DNA from: Gimesia fumaroli
Lineage (GTDB): Bacteria > Planctomycetota > Planctomycetia > Planctomycetales > Planctomycetaceae
DNA: 64,000 bases
Direction: 5' to 3'
NCBI RefSeq assembly: GCF_007754425.1
Contig: NZ_CP037452.1
Span: 7,640,374 to 7,704,373 of the forward strand
Under the pieces are notes generated by a model. The model made no database searches. It had not been told where the DNA came from and saw nothing but the letters and a program-made list of their open reading frames with translations. The translations under genes were made by a program, and so were the position numbers. Shown in pieces: positions 9,224 to 17,040 of this stretch; the first letter of the stretch is position 1; every line of letters starts with the position of its first letter.

Positions 9224-9733
9224 GTGAGTATCATGGGTATGACAATCATGCGTCGGGTCAAGTTCAATGCGGGACACCGTCTCTTTCGCCATGAAGGAAA
9301 ATGCCAGTTTTTTCACGGGCATAACTATGTCGCCGACTTCTATGTGACCGGCCCGGAAACCGACGCCGTCGGGCGGATTATTGATTTTGCTCAGTTGAAA
9401 GCCCTGCTCAAAGGCTGGATCGATGAAAACTGGGACCACGGGTTTCTACTCAACGTCGAAGACGAAAACGGCCTGAACGCAATCCGCATGGTCGAACCGA
9501 CTAAATACTTCGTGCTGCCTTATAATCCAACCGCGGAAAATATGGCCCGCTATCTACTGGATGAAGTCTGTCCGAGCGTGCTCAATGATCTCGGCGTGCA
9601 GGCCGTCAAAGTCGTGATCTGGGAAACAGAAGAATCCTGTGCCGAAGCGACCATCGATCAGGACGAAAAACGGGAGCACAGCCTGTTCGACGCCTTTCAA
9701 ACCGACTCTTTTCCTACCGGCTTGAACTGGTAG
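9224..9733 (+). CDS. 6-pyruvoyl-tetrahydropterin synthase / 6-carboxytetrahydropterin synthase family
   Basis: A 169-residue protein of the PTPS/QueD family, which converts dihydroneopterin triphosphate to a tetrahydropterin in queuosine or biopterin synthesis. Zinc-binding histidines are visible in FNAGHRLF and FFHGHNY. The catalytic cysteine is probably the one in GKCQFFHGHNY, and DHGFLLN supplies the downstream histidine. The segment between DHGFLLN and PYNPTAENMARYLLD is slightly long (VEDENGLNAIRMVEPTKYFVL), as in many planctomycete copies. The start is a GTG at 9224 with AGAGG upstream; ATGs at 9233, 9239 and 9248 are alternatives. No other queuosine gene is nearby. Confidence 0.85.
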   Translation: MSIMGMTIMRRVKFNAGHRLFRHEGKCQFFHGHNYVADFYVTGPETDAVGRIIDFAQLKALLKGWIDENWDHGFLLNVEDENGLNAIRMVEPTKYFVLPYNPTAENMARYLLDEVCPSVLNDLGVQAVKVVIWETEESCAEATIDQDEKREHSLFDAFQTDSFPTGLNW

Positions 9734-9799
9734 GAAAATCAGCCATGGCTTCTTGCCAGAATCAACAACACAACAATACATTTGATTCAATTAAGAAGG

Positions 9800-10231
9800 T
9801 CAAAGTCCAAGCACTGCAATTGAGTCATGGCTCTTCAACGTATCCTGCACCCACTTAATGAAATCATTCAGCATGTTGCTTAAAGCAGTCATGCTTTCAG
9901 GCTTCTCTTTGGGAAACTGGATATTGCCAGATGAAATCATCAGACTAAAGTCATCCTGAGAAATTGACCCCTGTGATCGTTGCTGTATATTTTTACGAAG
10001 CTGCTGTAAATCATTGAGAATTTCTTCCCAGAGTGTCTGGTTAATATCCGTGAAAGCATAATGGTCATACTTCGGGCAGCGTCGTAGCAGAAAGAATTCG
10101 ATAAAACTGAAATGCTGTTCTTCGAAATAAACAGATTGCAAGTTCCAGAACTGTCCGAGAAATCTGCCAGGTAAAATCTCAAAATAGCACGTACCTTTGA
10201 GCTTACTCTTGTCTGTGATCATCCAGGACAT
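9800..10231 (-). CDS. Hypothetical protein, 143 residues
   Basis: A plausible minus-strand gene coding for a soluble, aromatic-rich protein (LPGRFLGQFWNLQSVYFEEQ, then a helical C-terminus with LNDFIKWVQDTLKSHDS). I do not recognise the family. Composition and an uninterrupted frame support a real product. Its size and aromatic N-terminus resemble small immunity-type or restricted-distribution proteins, but that is only an impression. It lies between the pterin gene (convergent) and rpsR. A terminator separates it from rpsR (10314-10351). No strong ribosome binding site precedes the ATG at 10231. Confidence 0.55.
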   Translation of the reverse strand: MSWMITDKSKLKGTCYFEILPGRFLGQFWNLQSVYFEEQHFSFIEFFLLRRCPKYDHYAFTDINQTLWEEILNDLQQLRKNIQQRSQGSISQDDFSLMISSGNIQFPKEKPESMTALSNMLNDFIKWVQDTLKSHDSIAVLGL

Positions 10232-10313
10232 AGGGGCTTTCTGATATTGCTGCCTGCTTTGAGTTAACCAGAAAAAAACAGCTCATTAGTCCATACTGTA
10301 ATTCCCTGCTGTG

Positions 10314-10351
10314 AAAAAAAAGGTCCTGGATTTTTGATCCAAGACCTTTTT
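10314..10351 (-). terminator. Rho-independent terminator downstream of rpsR
   Basis: AAAAAAAGGTC (10314-10324) and GACCTTTTT (10343-10351) pair around CTGGATTTTTGATCCAA. The stem is flanked by A and T runs and could work in either direction. It lies about 27 bases after the rpsR stop codon. Confidence 0.85.
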
Positions 10352-10377
10352 CTGTGTTATTTCTCAATCGCCGAGGC

Positions 10378-10659
10378 TTAGTCTTCTGCAACGTAAGGCA
10401 GCAGGCCGATGAAGCGTGCTCGCAGAACAGCACGGCGGACAGCCCGTTGATACAGAGCTGAGGTGCCTGTGCGACGACGAGGCAGAATACGTCCTTCACG
10501 ATCCAAGAGAGAACGCAGGGTTCTCAGATCCTTGTAATCGACGTATACGGGACGTGGGATATTTCCATCCGGACAGAATCGACATTTGAGCTTCTTTTTC
10601 AGACGAGCTCGTTTTTTTCGTCGCTTGACGATCTCTTTTCGTGATAAACCGACTGACAT
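10378..10659 (-). CDS. rpsR: Ribosomal protein bS18
   Basis: bS18 binds bS6 and 16S rRNA in the platform of the small ribosomal subunit. The 93-residue product shows the family core: [24 protein letters not shown] and [10 protein letters not shown]. The N-terminus is basic and keeps a CxxC pair (Cys26, Cys29). The third conserved cysteine of the zinc-type form, normally in TGTC, is Ser67 here, so zinc binding may be lost or altered. It lies 118 bases downstream of rpsN on the same strand and ends in a strong terminator. The usual partner rpsF is not in this window. Confidence 0.95.
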   Translation of the reverse strand: MSVGLSRKEIVKRRKKRARLKKKLKCRFCPDGNIPRPVYVDYKDLRTLRSLLDREGRILPRRRTGTSALYQRAVRRAVLRARFIGLLPYVAED

Positions 10660-10777
10660 AGTGTTTTTCCTGTTTCATGCGCCGTAACAAGGGACACCCA
10701 GAAACTGGGGCGGCGCTGATTTAAAAATGCTGGCTGGGATTGAAGGCAACACCCTTCAACCTCGTAAAAACGATAGC

Positions 10778-11047
10778 TTACCAGCTTGATTTCTTCATGC
10801 CTGGAATCAGGCCGTCTAACGCCATATCTCGCAACGCAATACGAGAAATCTGGAACTTGCGGTAATTACCACGAGGACGACCGGTCAACTGGCATAAACG
10901 ACGAAGACGTGTTTTGCTGGAATTACGAGGCAGTTTAGCCAGACCTGCGTAATCACCTTTAGCAATTAATTCTTCTCGTAATGCTGCATACTTTGCTACG
11001 AGCTTTGCGTTTCTCTTTTGTTTTTCAATCTTTGATTTGGAAGCCAT
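10778..11047 (-). CDS. rpsN: Ribosomal protein uS14, cysteine-free form
   Basis: uS14 is a small-subunit head protein needed late in 30S assembly. The 89-residue sequence carries [19 protein letters not shown] and [19 protein letters not shown], and ends in KKSSW. It is the longer form without the two CxxC pairs of the zinc-binding version. Here rpsN sits outside the large ribosomal operons and next to rpsR. That arrangement resembles the zinc-independent ribosomal protein clusters of other phyla, though no Zur site was identified. Confidence 0.95.
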   Translation of the reverse strand: MASKSKIEKQKRNAKLVAKYAALREELIAKGDYAGLAKLPRNSSKTRLRRLCQLTGRPRGNYRKFQISRIALRDMALDGLIPGMKKSSW

Positions 11048-11207
11048 CTATATACCTTCTCCGAAATTCCAAAAATGGGAACGCCAGTTATACTGAGATT
11101 CGCGTCACGCCGTCAACTTGCCCGGCTGCTTTCAAAGTAAAATCGGCTAAAAAAGCGATTTTTGACGAACAAATCTGTGAGGCCTGCCCGCCTGAGTATA
11201 CTTATGT

Positions 11208-12065
11208 TTACTTTTTCTTCTTATCTTTTTGCGGTTGCGGGCGGAAATACTTCATTGATTCGACAACAACCGTCCGCCGTGTCGCGATCCGGACCAGCAG
11301 AGACAGAAAATAATTGCCCCAGCCCGAAACGGAATACTGCCGTTTTTTCTCCAGCGATTTGAGACCAGTTTTAACGACCTGATCGACCGTCTGAAAGCGA
11401 TGTTTTTTGAGCCAGCCTTCGACGCCGGCGACATCGAAAAATTCGGTCTGCGTTGTTCCGGGACAGAGTGCTGTCACAGTCACCCCTTTATCGCGTGCTT
11501 CGGCCCACAGTCCTTCGCTGAAATGCAGCACATAACTTTTACTGGCCGCATACGCTGACATGTACGCCACTGGCTGGAATGCAGCGACTGAGGCAATATT
11601 GATGATGGCCCCGTGTCCCCGCTCCATCATTTCGGGTAGGTAGAAGTAAGTCAGTTCGGTCAAAGCGCCCATGTTGAGTCGTGCCATCTGCATCACCCGT
11701 TCCCGATCGGTCGAGGCGATATCCGAAACCACGCTGAAACCAGCATTGTTGATCAATAACTCAACCTGCACGCCACGGCTTTTGACCTCGTCGTATAACT
11801 TCTGTGGTGCATCCTGCTCGGAAAGGTCCAGTACTATGACTTCGGTTTTTGTGCCATGGCGGGTCAGCAGTTCTGATGAGAGCTGTTCCAGTTGCTCTTG
11901 TCGACGGGCGGTCAGAACCAGATGCATCCCCCGTGCAGCGAGACGATGCGCAAACTCCAAGCCTATCCCGGATGAAGCACCCGTAATTAGAGCCCATCGG
12001 TCAGAATATTCATCTATCACTGCAAACTCTCCAGAAGTATCCTGTTGGAGACTAAGAATTTCCAT
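11208..12065 (-). CDS. Short-chain dehydrogenase/reductase (classical SDR)
   Basis: An NAD(P)-dependent oxidoreductase of 285 residues with a Rossmann fold. Motifs in order are TGASSGIG (cofactor loop, about 29-36), an Arg-rich [10 protein letters not shown] that hints at NADP preference, LINNAGF, the serine in [10 protein letters not shown], and YAASK with the catalytic Tyr and Lys. The C-terminal half carries the substrate region and ends in a lysine-rich tail (QPQKDKKKK), possibly membrane-associated, as in related dehydrogenases. The substrate is unknown. The gene is divergent from nnrE and not obviously linked to it. Confidence 0.9.
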   Translation of the reverse strand: MEILSLQQDTSGEFAVIDEYSDRWALITGASSGIGLEFAHRLAARGMHLVLTARRQEQLEQLSSELLTRHGTKTEVIVLDLSEQDAPQKLYDEVKSRGVQVELLINNAGFSVVSDIASTDRERVMQMARLNMGALTELTYFYLPEMMERGHGAIINIASVAAFQPVAYMSAYAASKSYVLHFSEGLWAEARDKGVTVTALCPGTTQTEFFDVAGVEGWLKKHRFQTVDQVVKTGLKSLEKKRQYSVSGWGNYFLSLLVRIATRRTVVVESMKYFRPQPQKDKKKK

Positions 12066-12228
12066 CTTTGAAATTGACCGGGAAGATATGCCGCCCGCGT
12101 TTTGTGAGATCGTAATTTAATTTCAGTCTGGTGAAAACCCCGTAACCACTGTTAATAACCCTACTTTGATCGATTTTTCGCCGTTTTTGATTCCCGTGGA
12201 TGTCTTAAATTCACCAAATGAGGATAAA

Positions 12229-12918
12229 ATGCCCCCTGTAGAACGACTCAGCCGTGCCGAAGTCCGTAGCGTAGATCAACGTACCATTGAAGAATTTGGG
12301 CTGCCGGGAATTGCATTAATGGAAAATGCCGGGAAGGGTACGTTTGATTTGCTGTTAACCCTGAAAGTTACTGGCCCCGTTAAAATTTGTGCCGGCAAAG
12401 GCAATAATGGAGGCGACGGATTTGTCATCGCCCGCCACCTCGATAACGCCGGGATTCCGGTGCAGATCTTTCTATTAGCCGATCCACAGCAACTGACGGG
12501 AGACGCTGCTATCAATTATCAGGTCGCGTCTCGCATGGGAATCTCTATTCAGGCCGACCCTGATTTAAGTGATCCGGATGCCTTTCGCACATTTCTGAGC
12601 GATGGCGACTGGATTATCGACGCTTTCCTGGGAACCGGCGTTCAAGGCACCATTCGCTCCCCGTTTACGACAGCCATTCAAATCGTCAACGAAGCTCCGG
12701 GAAACAAACTAGCCGTCGATCTCCCTTCCGGCCTCGACTGTGATACAGGGCTACCGCTCGGCGACTGCATCATCGCTGCGCTGACTGCTACATTCGTCGC
12801 GGAGAAAAAAGGGTTTGCTGTTCCTGAATCGAAACAATTCACGGGCACCATTCATGTTGTCGATATCGGCGCACCCCGGCAAATCATCACCGATCTCCTG
12901 CAAAAACAGTCTTCCTGA
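12229..12918 (+). CDS. nnrE: NAD(P)H-hydrate epimerase
   Basis: The enzyme interconverts the R and S hydrates of damaged NAD(P)H so that the dehydratase can repair the S form. The 229-residue YjeF_N domain shows LPGIALMENAGKGTF, the nucleotide-binding loop GKGNNGGDGFVIARHL and DLPSGLDCDTG with the catalytic Asp. The C-terminal dehydratase domain present in E. coli Nnr is absent, so the dehydratase must be encoded elsewhere. The ATG at 12229 is preferred over a TTG at 12166, because GAGGATAAA directly precedes it. Confidence 0.92.
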   Translation: MPPVERLSRAEVRSVDQRTIEEFGLPGIALMENAGKGTFDLLLTLKVTGPVKICAGKGNNGGDGFVIARHLDNAGIPVQIFLLADPQQLTGDAAINYQVASRMGISIQADPDLSDPDAFRTFLSDGDWIIDAFLGTGVQGTIRSPFTTAIQIVNEAPGNKLAVDLPSGLDCDTGLPLGDCIIAALTATFVAEKKGFAVPESKQFTGTIHVVDIGAPRQIITDLLQKQSS

Positions 12919-13101
12919 TGCGATTCAACTGTCCAAACCTGCTTTACAGGATGAGAACTCAGCGGAAAAATGGCCTGTTTCAGGGAAACGGGGGTTCTCA
13001 AAAGTACTTCAATACCTATATATTATATTTCAACTGAATTACCTCTCATGGTTTGTTTCTGCCATTTCCTGTTGATTGAAACAGGGACAAGGTTCGTCTG
13101 A

Positions 13102-13857
13102 ATGGACAAAAATTTCTGGTATCTCAAGAACTGTGATTTGTTTGAACGGCTGAGCCAGGATCAAATCGCGCAGGTCGAACGGAACTCATCCGTACGGCAA
13201 TTCGGTCGGGGGAATCTGGTTTACCTCCCGACGGAAAGCAGCGATTCGGTATTCCTGTTGCTCTCCGGTCGGATCAAGCTCTATCACATCACCGGTGAAG
13301 GCAAGCAGGCCCTGCTAGCCTTAATTGAGCCGGGCGAACTGTTCGGTGAACTGGCAATCCTGGGGGGAGGAGAACGCGAAGAATACGCTGAGGCCATGCT
13401 GAAATCAACGATTCTTCGTATCCCCGGTCCCGTCATCCAGGAACTGATGCAACAGCACGCGACGGTCTCTCTGGGTGTCACCAAGCTCATGGGACTCCGT
13501 CGGCAGCGAGTGGAACAAAGATTGAAATCACTGCTGTTCCGTTCGAATCGGGATCGTCTGACGCACCTGCTACTTGATTTGGCAGAAAAATACGGACGCT
13601 TCACGCCCGAAGGCGTTCTGATTGATATCAAACTGTCGCATCAGGAATTAGCGAGTATTATCGGCAGTACACGGGAAACTGTGACAGTACTGCTGGGTGA
13701 GCTGCAGGACGAACGCTGCATCGACATCCAGAAACGCCACATTACTTTAAGAAAAGCTCAGTTCCTGGCGAATTCAATCGATTTTAAACTGACTCCCGCC
13801 TTACAATCTAAGCCTGACCAATCTGGCGAATACCTGTTAAGGGGAGCAGAAGCCTGA
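13102..13857 (+). CDS. Crp/Fnr-family transcriptional regulator
   Basis: A 251-residue regulator. It has an N-terminal cyclic-nucleotide-binding beta-barrel (about 20-115; FLLLSGRIKLYHITGEGKQ and PGELFGELAILGGG) and a long dimerisation helix. A winged helix follows, with KLSHQELASIIGSTRETVTV as the recognition region. No Fnr-type N-terminal cysteine cluster is visible, so it is not an oxygen-sensing Fnr. The effector is unknown. It is about 180 bases upstream of the small zinc-finger-like membrane protein and could regulate it. Confidence 0.9.
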   Translation: MDKNFWYLKNCDLFERLSQDQIAQVERNSSVRQFGRGNLVYLPTESSDSVFLLLSGRIKLYHITGEGKQALLALIEPGELFGELAILGGGEREEYAEAMLKSTILRIPGPVIQELMQQHATVSLGVTKLMGLRRQRVEQRLKSLLFRSNRDRLTHLLLDLAEKYGRFTPEGVLIDIKLSHQELASIIGSTRETVTVLLGELQDERCIDIQKRHITLRKAQFLANSIDFKLTPALQSKPDQSGEYLLRGAEA

Positions 13858-13987
13858 CGATATAAGCCATTTACAAGTCATCAAAGACCAGAATTAGCAG
13901 GAACTGTAAGCTACCTCACAGATCAAACACCAACATAAAACGATAATAATAGTACAGGGACGACTTCCCTAAATACAAAGGCGTTAT

Positions 13988-14008
13988 TCCTACTAGATGA
14001 GTAGGAGG
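13988..14008 (+). promoter_or_regulatory. Leader hairpin overlapping a strong Shine-Dalgarno
   Basis: TCCTACT (13988-13994) pairs with AGTAGGA (14000-14006) around a five-base loop. The 3' arm overlaps the AGGAGG (14003-14008) that serves the ATG at 14016. A closed hairpin would cover part of the ribosome binding site, so translation of the downstream gene may be controlled. This is inference from sequence only. Confidence 0.45.
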
Positions 14009-14015
14009 TTTTAAC

Positions 14016-14498
14016 ATGAACAAAAACAACCCCATCGAACACCAACCCGAATCTGAAGCGGAGTGGAGTACCTGCCCGGCAGGTAGTCTGTGCCGGTTTG
14101 TCTCTGTCATGAAAAAGCGGAAACAGATCAGCCATCTGATTACGGGCGCAGAAATTCTCACGGCCTGTCTGGCGGTCGGTTTCATTGGCTTTCTGGGCAT
14201 CAATCAACTCTCCGGCTCAGCAAATCTCTCAAATCAGCAAGCTGAGCATGCTCCGAAAAAACCCTGTCCGGGAGGCCTGTATTGCAAAGATGTGCTGGCA
14301 CATGCGAAAGAATATGTTGCTCATACGCTGGATCAGAATTTGACACAAAAAGTTGATGCACACTTGGCAGATTGCCCGCATTGCCAAAAAAAGATTGATC
14401 AACTGAAAGCAAACGCGCACAATAACGCAGGCGATCAGAAAGCCGCCTTACAAAAACAGGCCGCTTGGGAAGCCTATCTGCTGGCGTTAAACCAATAG
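14016..14498 (+). CDS. Small membrane protein with zinc-finger-like HxxxCxxC motif
   Basis: A 160-residue protein with one membrane helix (about 42-62). The C-terminal segment HLADCPHCQKKI (His116, Cys120, Cys123) looks like the zinc finger of anti-sigma factors (zf-HC2). Two short cysteine motifs repeat the same pattern, CPAGSLC (20-26) before the helix and CPGGLYC (84-90) after it, which is unusual. It has a very strong AGGAGG ribosome binding site inside a hairpin. No sigma factor gene is adjacent, so an anti-sigma role is possible but unproven. Confidence 0.6.
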   Translation: MNKNNPIEHQPESEAEWSTCPAGSLCRFVSVMKKRKQISHLITGAEILTACLAVGFIGFLGINQLSGSANLSNQQAEHAPKKPCPGGLYCKDVLAHAKEYVAHTLDQNLTQKVDAHLADCPHCQKKIDQLKANAHNNAGDQKAALQKQAAWEAYLLALNQ

Positions 14499-14579
14499 TG
14501 ACTGTCTTGTCATTAAGCTTATAGTCTATCAGAGTGCGCTCGCTTTAAACTCTGATTCCCTGAAAGGATTGAGGGAAGC

Positions 14580-15341
14580 ATGTCTCAGAATGAAGAACTG
14601 CCGGAAGTCAACGATAGTGTCTCTAACGAGGATGATTTTCTTGCTGCCTTCGCTTCAACAGGACCGGTCGATGAAAGTCTGGATGAGGATTTTGAACGGG
14701 CTTTGGAAGCATTAGAAGCCGTCGAACGGGATCTGGAACTTCCTGAAATCCCCGCTGACACGGAGGAGTCTGCCGAGAGTAAACCAGCCAGTTCTCAGTC
14801 GCAATCGAAGCGGGAAGCCCGCATTCCCCCCCGGCAGATCATTGAAGCAGCGCTATTTGTCGGCGGAAATCCGCTCACCACCAAGAAGCTCTGTTCGCTC
14901 TTGAATGATGAATATTCGTCGTCTTATGTAGACGATCTGCTGGATGACCTGAATCGTCAATACAACGACGAAGCACGACCTTATGAAATACGCATGGAAG
15001 AAGGCGGCTATCGACTCATTCTGCGATACGATTTCGAACGCATCCGCAATCGTGTATTTGGCTTTGGTCCCAAAGAGATTAAGCTCTCACAAGACGCGTT
15101 AGAAGTACTGGCGCTCGTCGCCTACCATCAACCGATCACGAAAGACTCCATCGTCGAAGCCGGTAAAGACAAAGCCGCCGGCATCCTGCGCCAACTCTTG
15201 CGGCGCGAACTGATCGCCATTGAACGTGAAGAAGACAAAAAAGCGGAAGTCCGCTACATCACCACCGCCCGCTTCCTACAAGTCTTCGGCTTAGGAAATG
15301 TCGAAGAACTCCCCTACAGTGAATCGTTGAGTCATAAATAA
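14580..15341 (+). CDS. scpB: Segregation and condensation protein B
   Basis: ScpB, with ScpA and SMC, forms the condensin that organises and segregates the chromosome. The 253-residue protein has an acidic N-terminal extension of about 85 residues rich in Glu and Asp. Two winged-helix domains follow, starting at IPPRQIIEAALFVGGNPLT. Recognisable core segments are YEIRMEEGGYRLIL, ALEVLALVAYHQPITK and RYITTARFLQVFGLGNVEEL. The acidic extension is longer than in Bacillus ScpB. GGATTGAGGGAAGC before the ATG supports the start. scpA is not in this window. Confidence 0.92.
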   Translation: MSQNEELPEVNDSVSNEDDFLAAFASTGPVDESLDEDFERALEALEAVERDLELPEIPADTEESAESKPASSQSQSKREARIPPRQIIEAALFVGGNPLTTKKLCSLLNDEYSSSYVDDLLDDLNRQYNDEARPYEIRMEEGGYRLILRYDFERIRNRVFGFGPKEIKLSQDALEVLALVAYHQPITKDSIVEAGKDKAAGILRQLLRRELIAIEREEDKKAEVRYITTARFLQVFGLGNVEELPYSESLSHK

Positions 15342-15431
15342 GGCTCGTAAAAATACGCCTGTTCTATCACCAGTTGTTTTCTCAACGAAACCACGAAATT
15401 TTGTCGCTTTGTCGTGAACTGAAAACTTCTG

Positions 15432-15926
15432 TCAAACACGATACTGAGCCATTATGACGACGTCCTGATAAGCATCATCCAAATACCGCGCATAGCGTTT
15501 CACTCCCTCAACCTGATAGCTGTGCTTTCGATAGAGATTTATCGCAGCTTTATTATCAGCGAACACTTCCAGTTCGAGACGCTTTAACCCCTGCCGCCAG
15601 GCGTGCGCAATCGCATCCTTCAAAAGTTGATCGCCAATGCCTCGACCTCGATACTCTGCAATCACTCCCATCCCCAGTCTGCCGACATGTTCCATCGATT
15701 GACGTGAGGCAGGAACAATGTCAGCCCAGCCCACAACCGAATCTCCTGCGACGGCAACATATTGAGCATGATTCTGTTCAACATTCTTTGACACAAAGTC
15801 ATGCACTCGATCCAATGGAGGCGGCTCCACCGTCAACAGATATTTCTTCTCGGCAGCCACACTCGACAAAGCATTGTGAAAACCTGTCACATCGTTCAAT
15901 TCAATTTGCCTGACTGTGATATTCAT
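15432..15926 (-). CDS. GNAT-family N-acetyltransferase
   Basis: A 164-residue acetyl-CoA-dependent transferase. The pantetheine-binding motif A is GVIAEYRGRGIGDQLLKDAI, and the ending ADNKAAINLYRKHSYQVEGV is typical of the RimI/YhhY-like group. The substrate cannot be read from sequence. It overlaps the upstream minus-strand gene by 26 bases, so the two are probably translated from one transcript together with a small membrane protein. Confidence 0.85.
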   Translation of the reverse strand: MNITVRQIELNDVTGFHNALSSVAAEKKYLLTVEPPPLDRVHDFVSKNVEQNHAQYVAVAGDSVVGWADIVPASRQSMEHVGRLGMGVIAEYRGRGIGDQLLKDAIAHAWRQGLKRLELEVFADNKAAINLYRKHSYQVEGVKRYARYLDDAYQDVVIMAQYRV

Positions 15927-16362
15927 TTTCCTGGCACCTGCAAAGTGACGATTTCATGTGTAATCTTCGCTTGCGTTGTTTGGCTACGACTTGCCAGCCA
16001 TCCTCGTAGATGATGATACCGGGATCTTTGGTTTTGATCATCTGGATCAGAATGCCGTACTCTTTAAGGATTTCCACTACCACTCTGATTTTCGTGATCG
16101 GCTTTTTGGCGCGGGGATGAAACCAGCAAATGGCCCGAAAATGGTGATCGTCTCGCAAACACGCGGGAGACTTTAAATGCATTTTCAACCACTCCAGGTT
16201 GGCATCCAAGATGTCCTGCTCATACGGTTTTAAGATCCCCGTATCGCTCAAAGACATCGCCGCCTGGAACACACCGTAATTCGTATCCGAAGTCTCATTT
16301 TGCCGGTACGTTTCAAATCGGAGATACATCATGAATTGAGAGACACAGCTAGCCGGTTGCAT
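15901..16362 (-). CDS. Conserved hypothetical protein with PGIIIYEDGWQVVA motif
   Basis: A 153-residue soluble protein. Its C-terminal pattern (a WFHP segment, then RVVVEILKEYGILIQMIKTK and PGIIIYEDGWQVVA) matches a small uncharacterised family seen in several phyla, in which a residue pair YED is followed by a hydrophobic strand. No catalytic motif is visible. The start at 16362 is chosen because GAGAGTGAAC precedes it; longer frames to 16572 do not look protein-like. It sits between a small membrane protein upstream and the GNAT gene, which it overlaps. Confidence 0.65.
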   Translation of the reverse strand: MQPASCVSQFMMYLRFETYRQNETSDTNYGVFQAAMSLSDTGILKPYEQDILDANLEWLKMHLKSPACLRDDHHFRAICWFHPRAKKPITKIRVVVEILKEYGILIQMIKTKDPGIIIYEDGWQVVAKQRKRRLHMKSSLCRCQENEYHSQAN

Positions 16363-16390
16363 GTTCACTCTCAGATGAATCACGACCAAG

Positions 16391-16633
16391 CTATTTTTGT
16401 CGCAATGTCCGAAACGACCAGAGTGCACTCGCAGACCAGACTGCGATACCAACCCATGCCAGTGACCCCAGCCCCAGAGAGCGATACATGGCCAGCCGCC
16501 CCTGGTTACCGCCGGGATTATCCGGCAGGAATATTTCTCCCACCAGCACACTGCCAAAACCGAGCAGGGCACAGAGCGAAAAGACGATCAGAAAAACCCA
16601 ATGCTGTTTGCGAGGAAAGGAATCTAACTTCAT
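16391..16633 (-). CDS. Small two-helix membrane protein
   Basis: An 80-residue protein with two hydrophobic helices (about 13-33, FLIVFSLCALLGFGSVL, and 53-71, LGSLAWVGIAVWSASAL) and a short charged N-terminus. The family is not recognised. It is 28 bases upstream of the hypothetical protein that overlaps the GNAT gene, and all three run the same way, which suggests an operon. The start has no strong ribosome binding site. Confidence 0.6.
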   Translation of the reverse strand: MKLDSFPRKQHWVFLIVFSLCALLGFGSVLVGEIFLPDNPGGNQGRLAMYRSLGLGSLAWVGIAVWSASALWSFRTLRQK

Positions 16634-16728
16634 GGCTGACCCACTTCATTCATCGAATGTTGAATTGTGTAAATTAAGACGAAGATTCATCTATTCTGCA
16701 GAGGATCGTAAGCTGACGTCAAGCCGGT

Positions 16729-16857
16729 TTATTCCAGTTTCAGCTCCAGCCACTGTTTGCCGCCACAATGAATGCGTTTTGTCACGCCTGTTTTTAAGTC
16801 AGACCGAATTTCAACAGTCTGGGTTCGCACGACTTGCGTTTGGGTATCCAGATGACT
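16729..16857 (-). pseudogene. Possible C-terminal gene remnant
   Basis: A 42-codon frame ends with a stop at 16729 and reads HLDTQTQVVRTQTVEI early and KRIHCGGKQWLELKLE at the end. The alternating beta-strand pattern looks like the C-terminus of a real protein, but an in-frame TGA directly upstream (16858-16860) leaves no start. It lies between the restored macro-domain gene and the small membrane protein. It could be a decayed gene or a chance frame. Confidence 0.3.
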
Positions 16858-16871
16858 TCAATGGCCGATGC

Positions 16872-16990
16872 TCAATCTTTGCTGATTCCATACTTTACGA
16901 TCACTGCGTGTGCCGGACTCTCTATTTTTTTAAACGCATTGCACATGACCTCAAGAGACCACGCTTTACCCCGGTTTCCTGACCCCGACC
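16872..16990 (-). pseudogene. 3' half of macro-domain gene split by IS110
   Basis: On the minus strand this piece continues the macro-domain frame from its other half at 18191-18545. The residues G, S, G, S, G, N, R follow the junction and match the phosphate-binding glycine loop of macro domains. A C-terminal helix and strand follow (NAFKKIESPAHAVIVKYG), with a stop at 16872-16874. Joined to the upstream part (355 plus 119 bases, 474 in all) it gives exactly 158 codons with the stop. It has no start of its own and is separated from its 5' half by a 1,200-base element. Confidence 0.85.
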
Positions 16991-17040
16991 CTTGTATCTG
17001 CTCTTGACTGTCTAGAGTTCTTTGTTTTGATAGGCAGATA

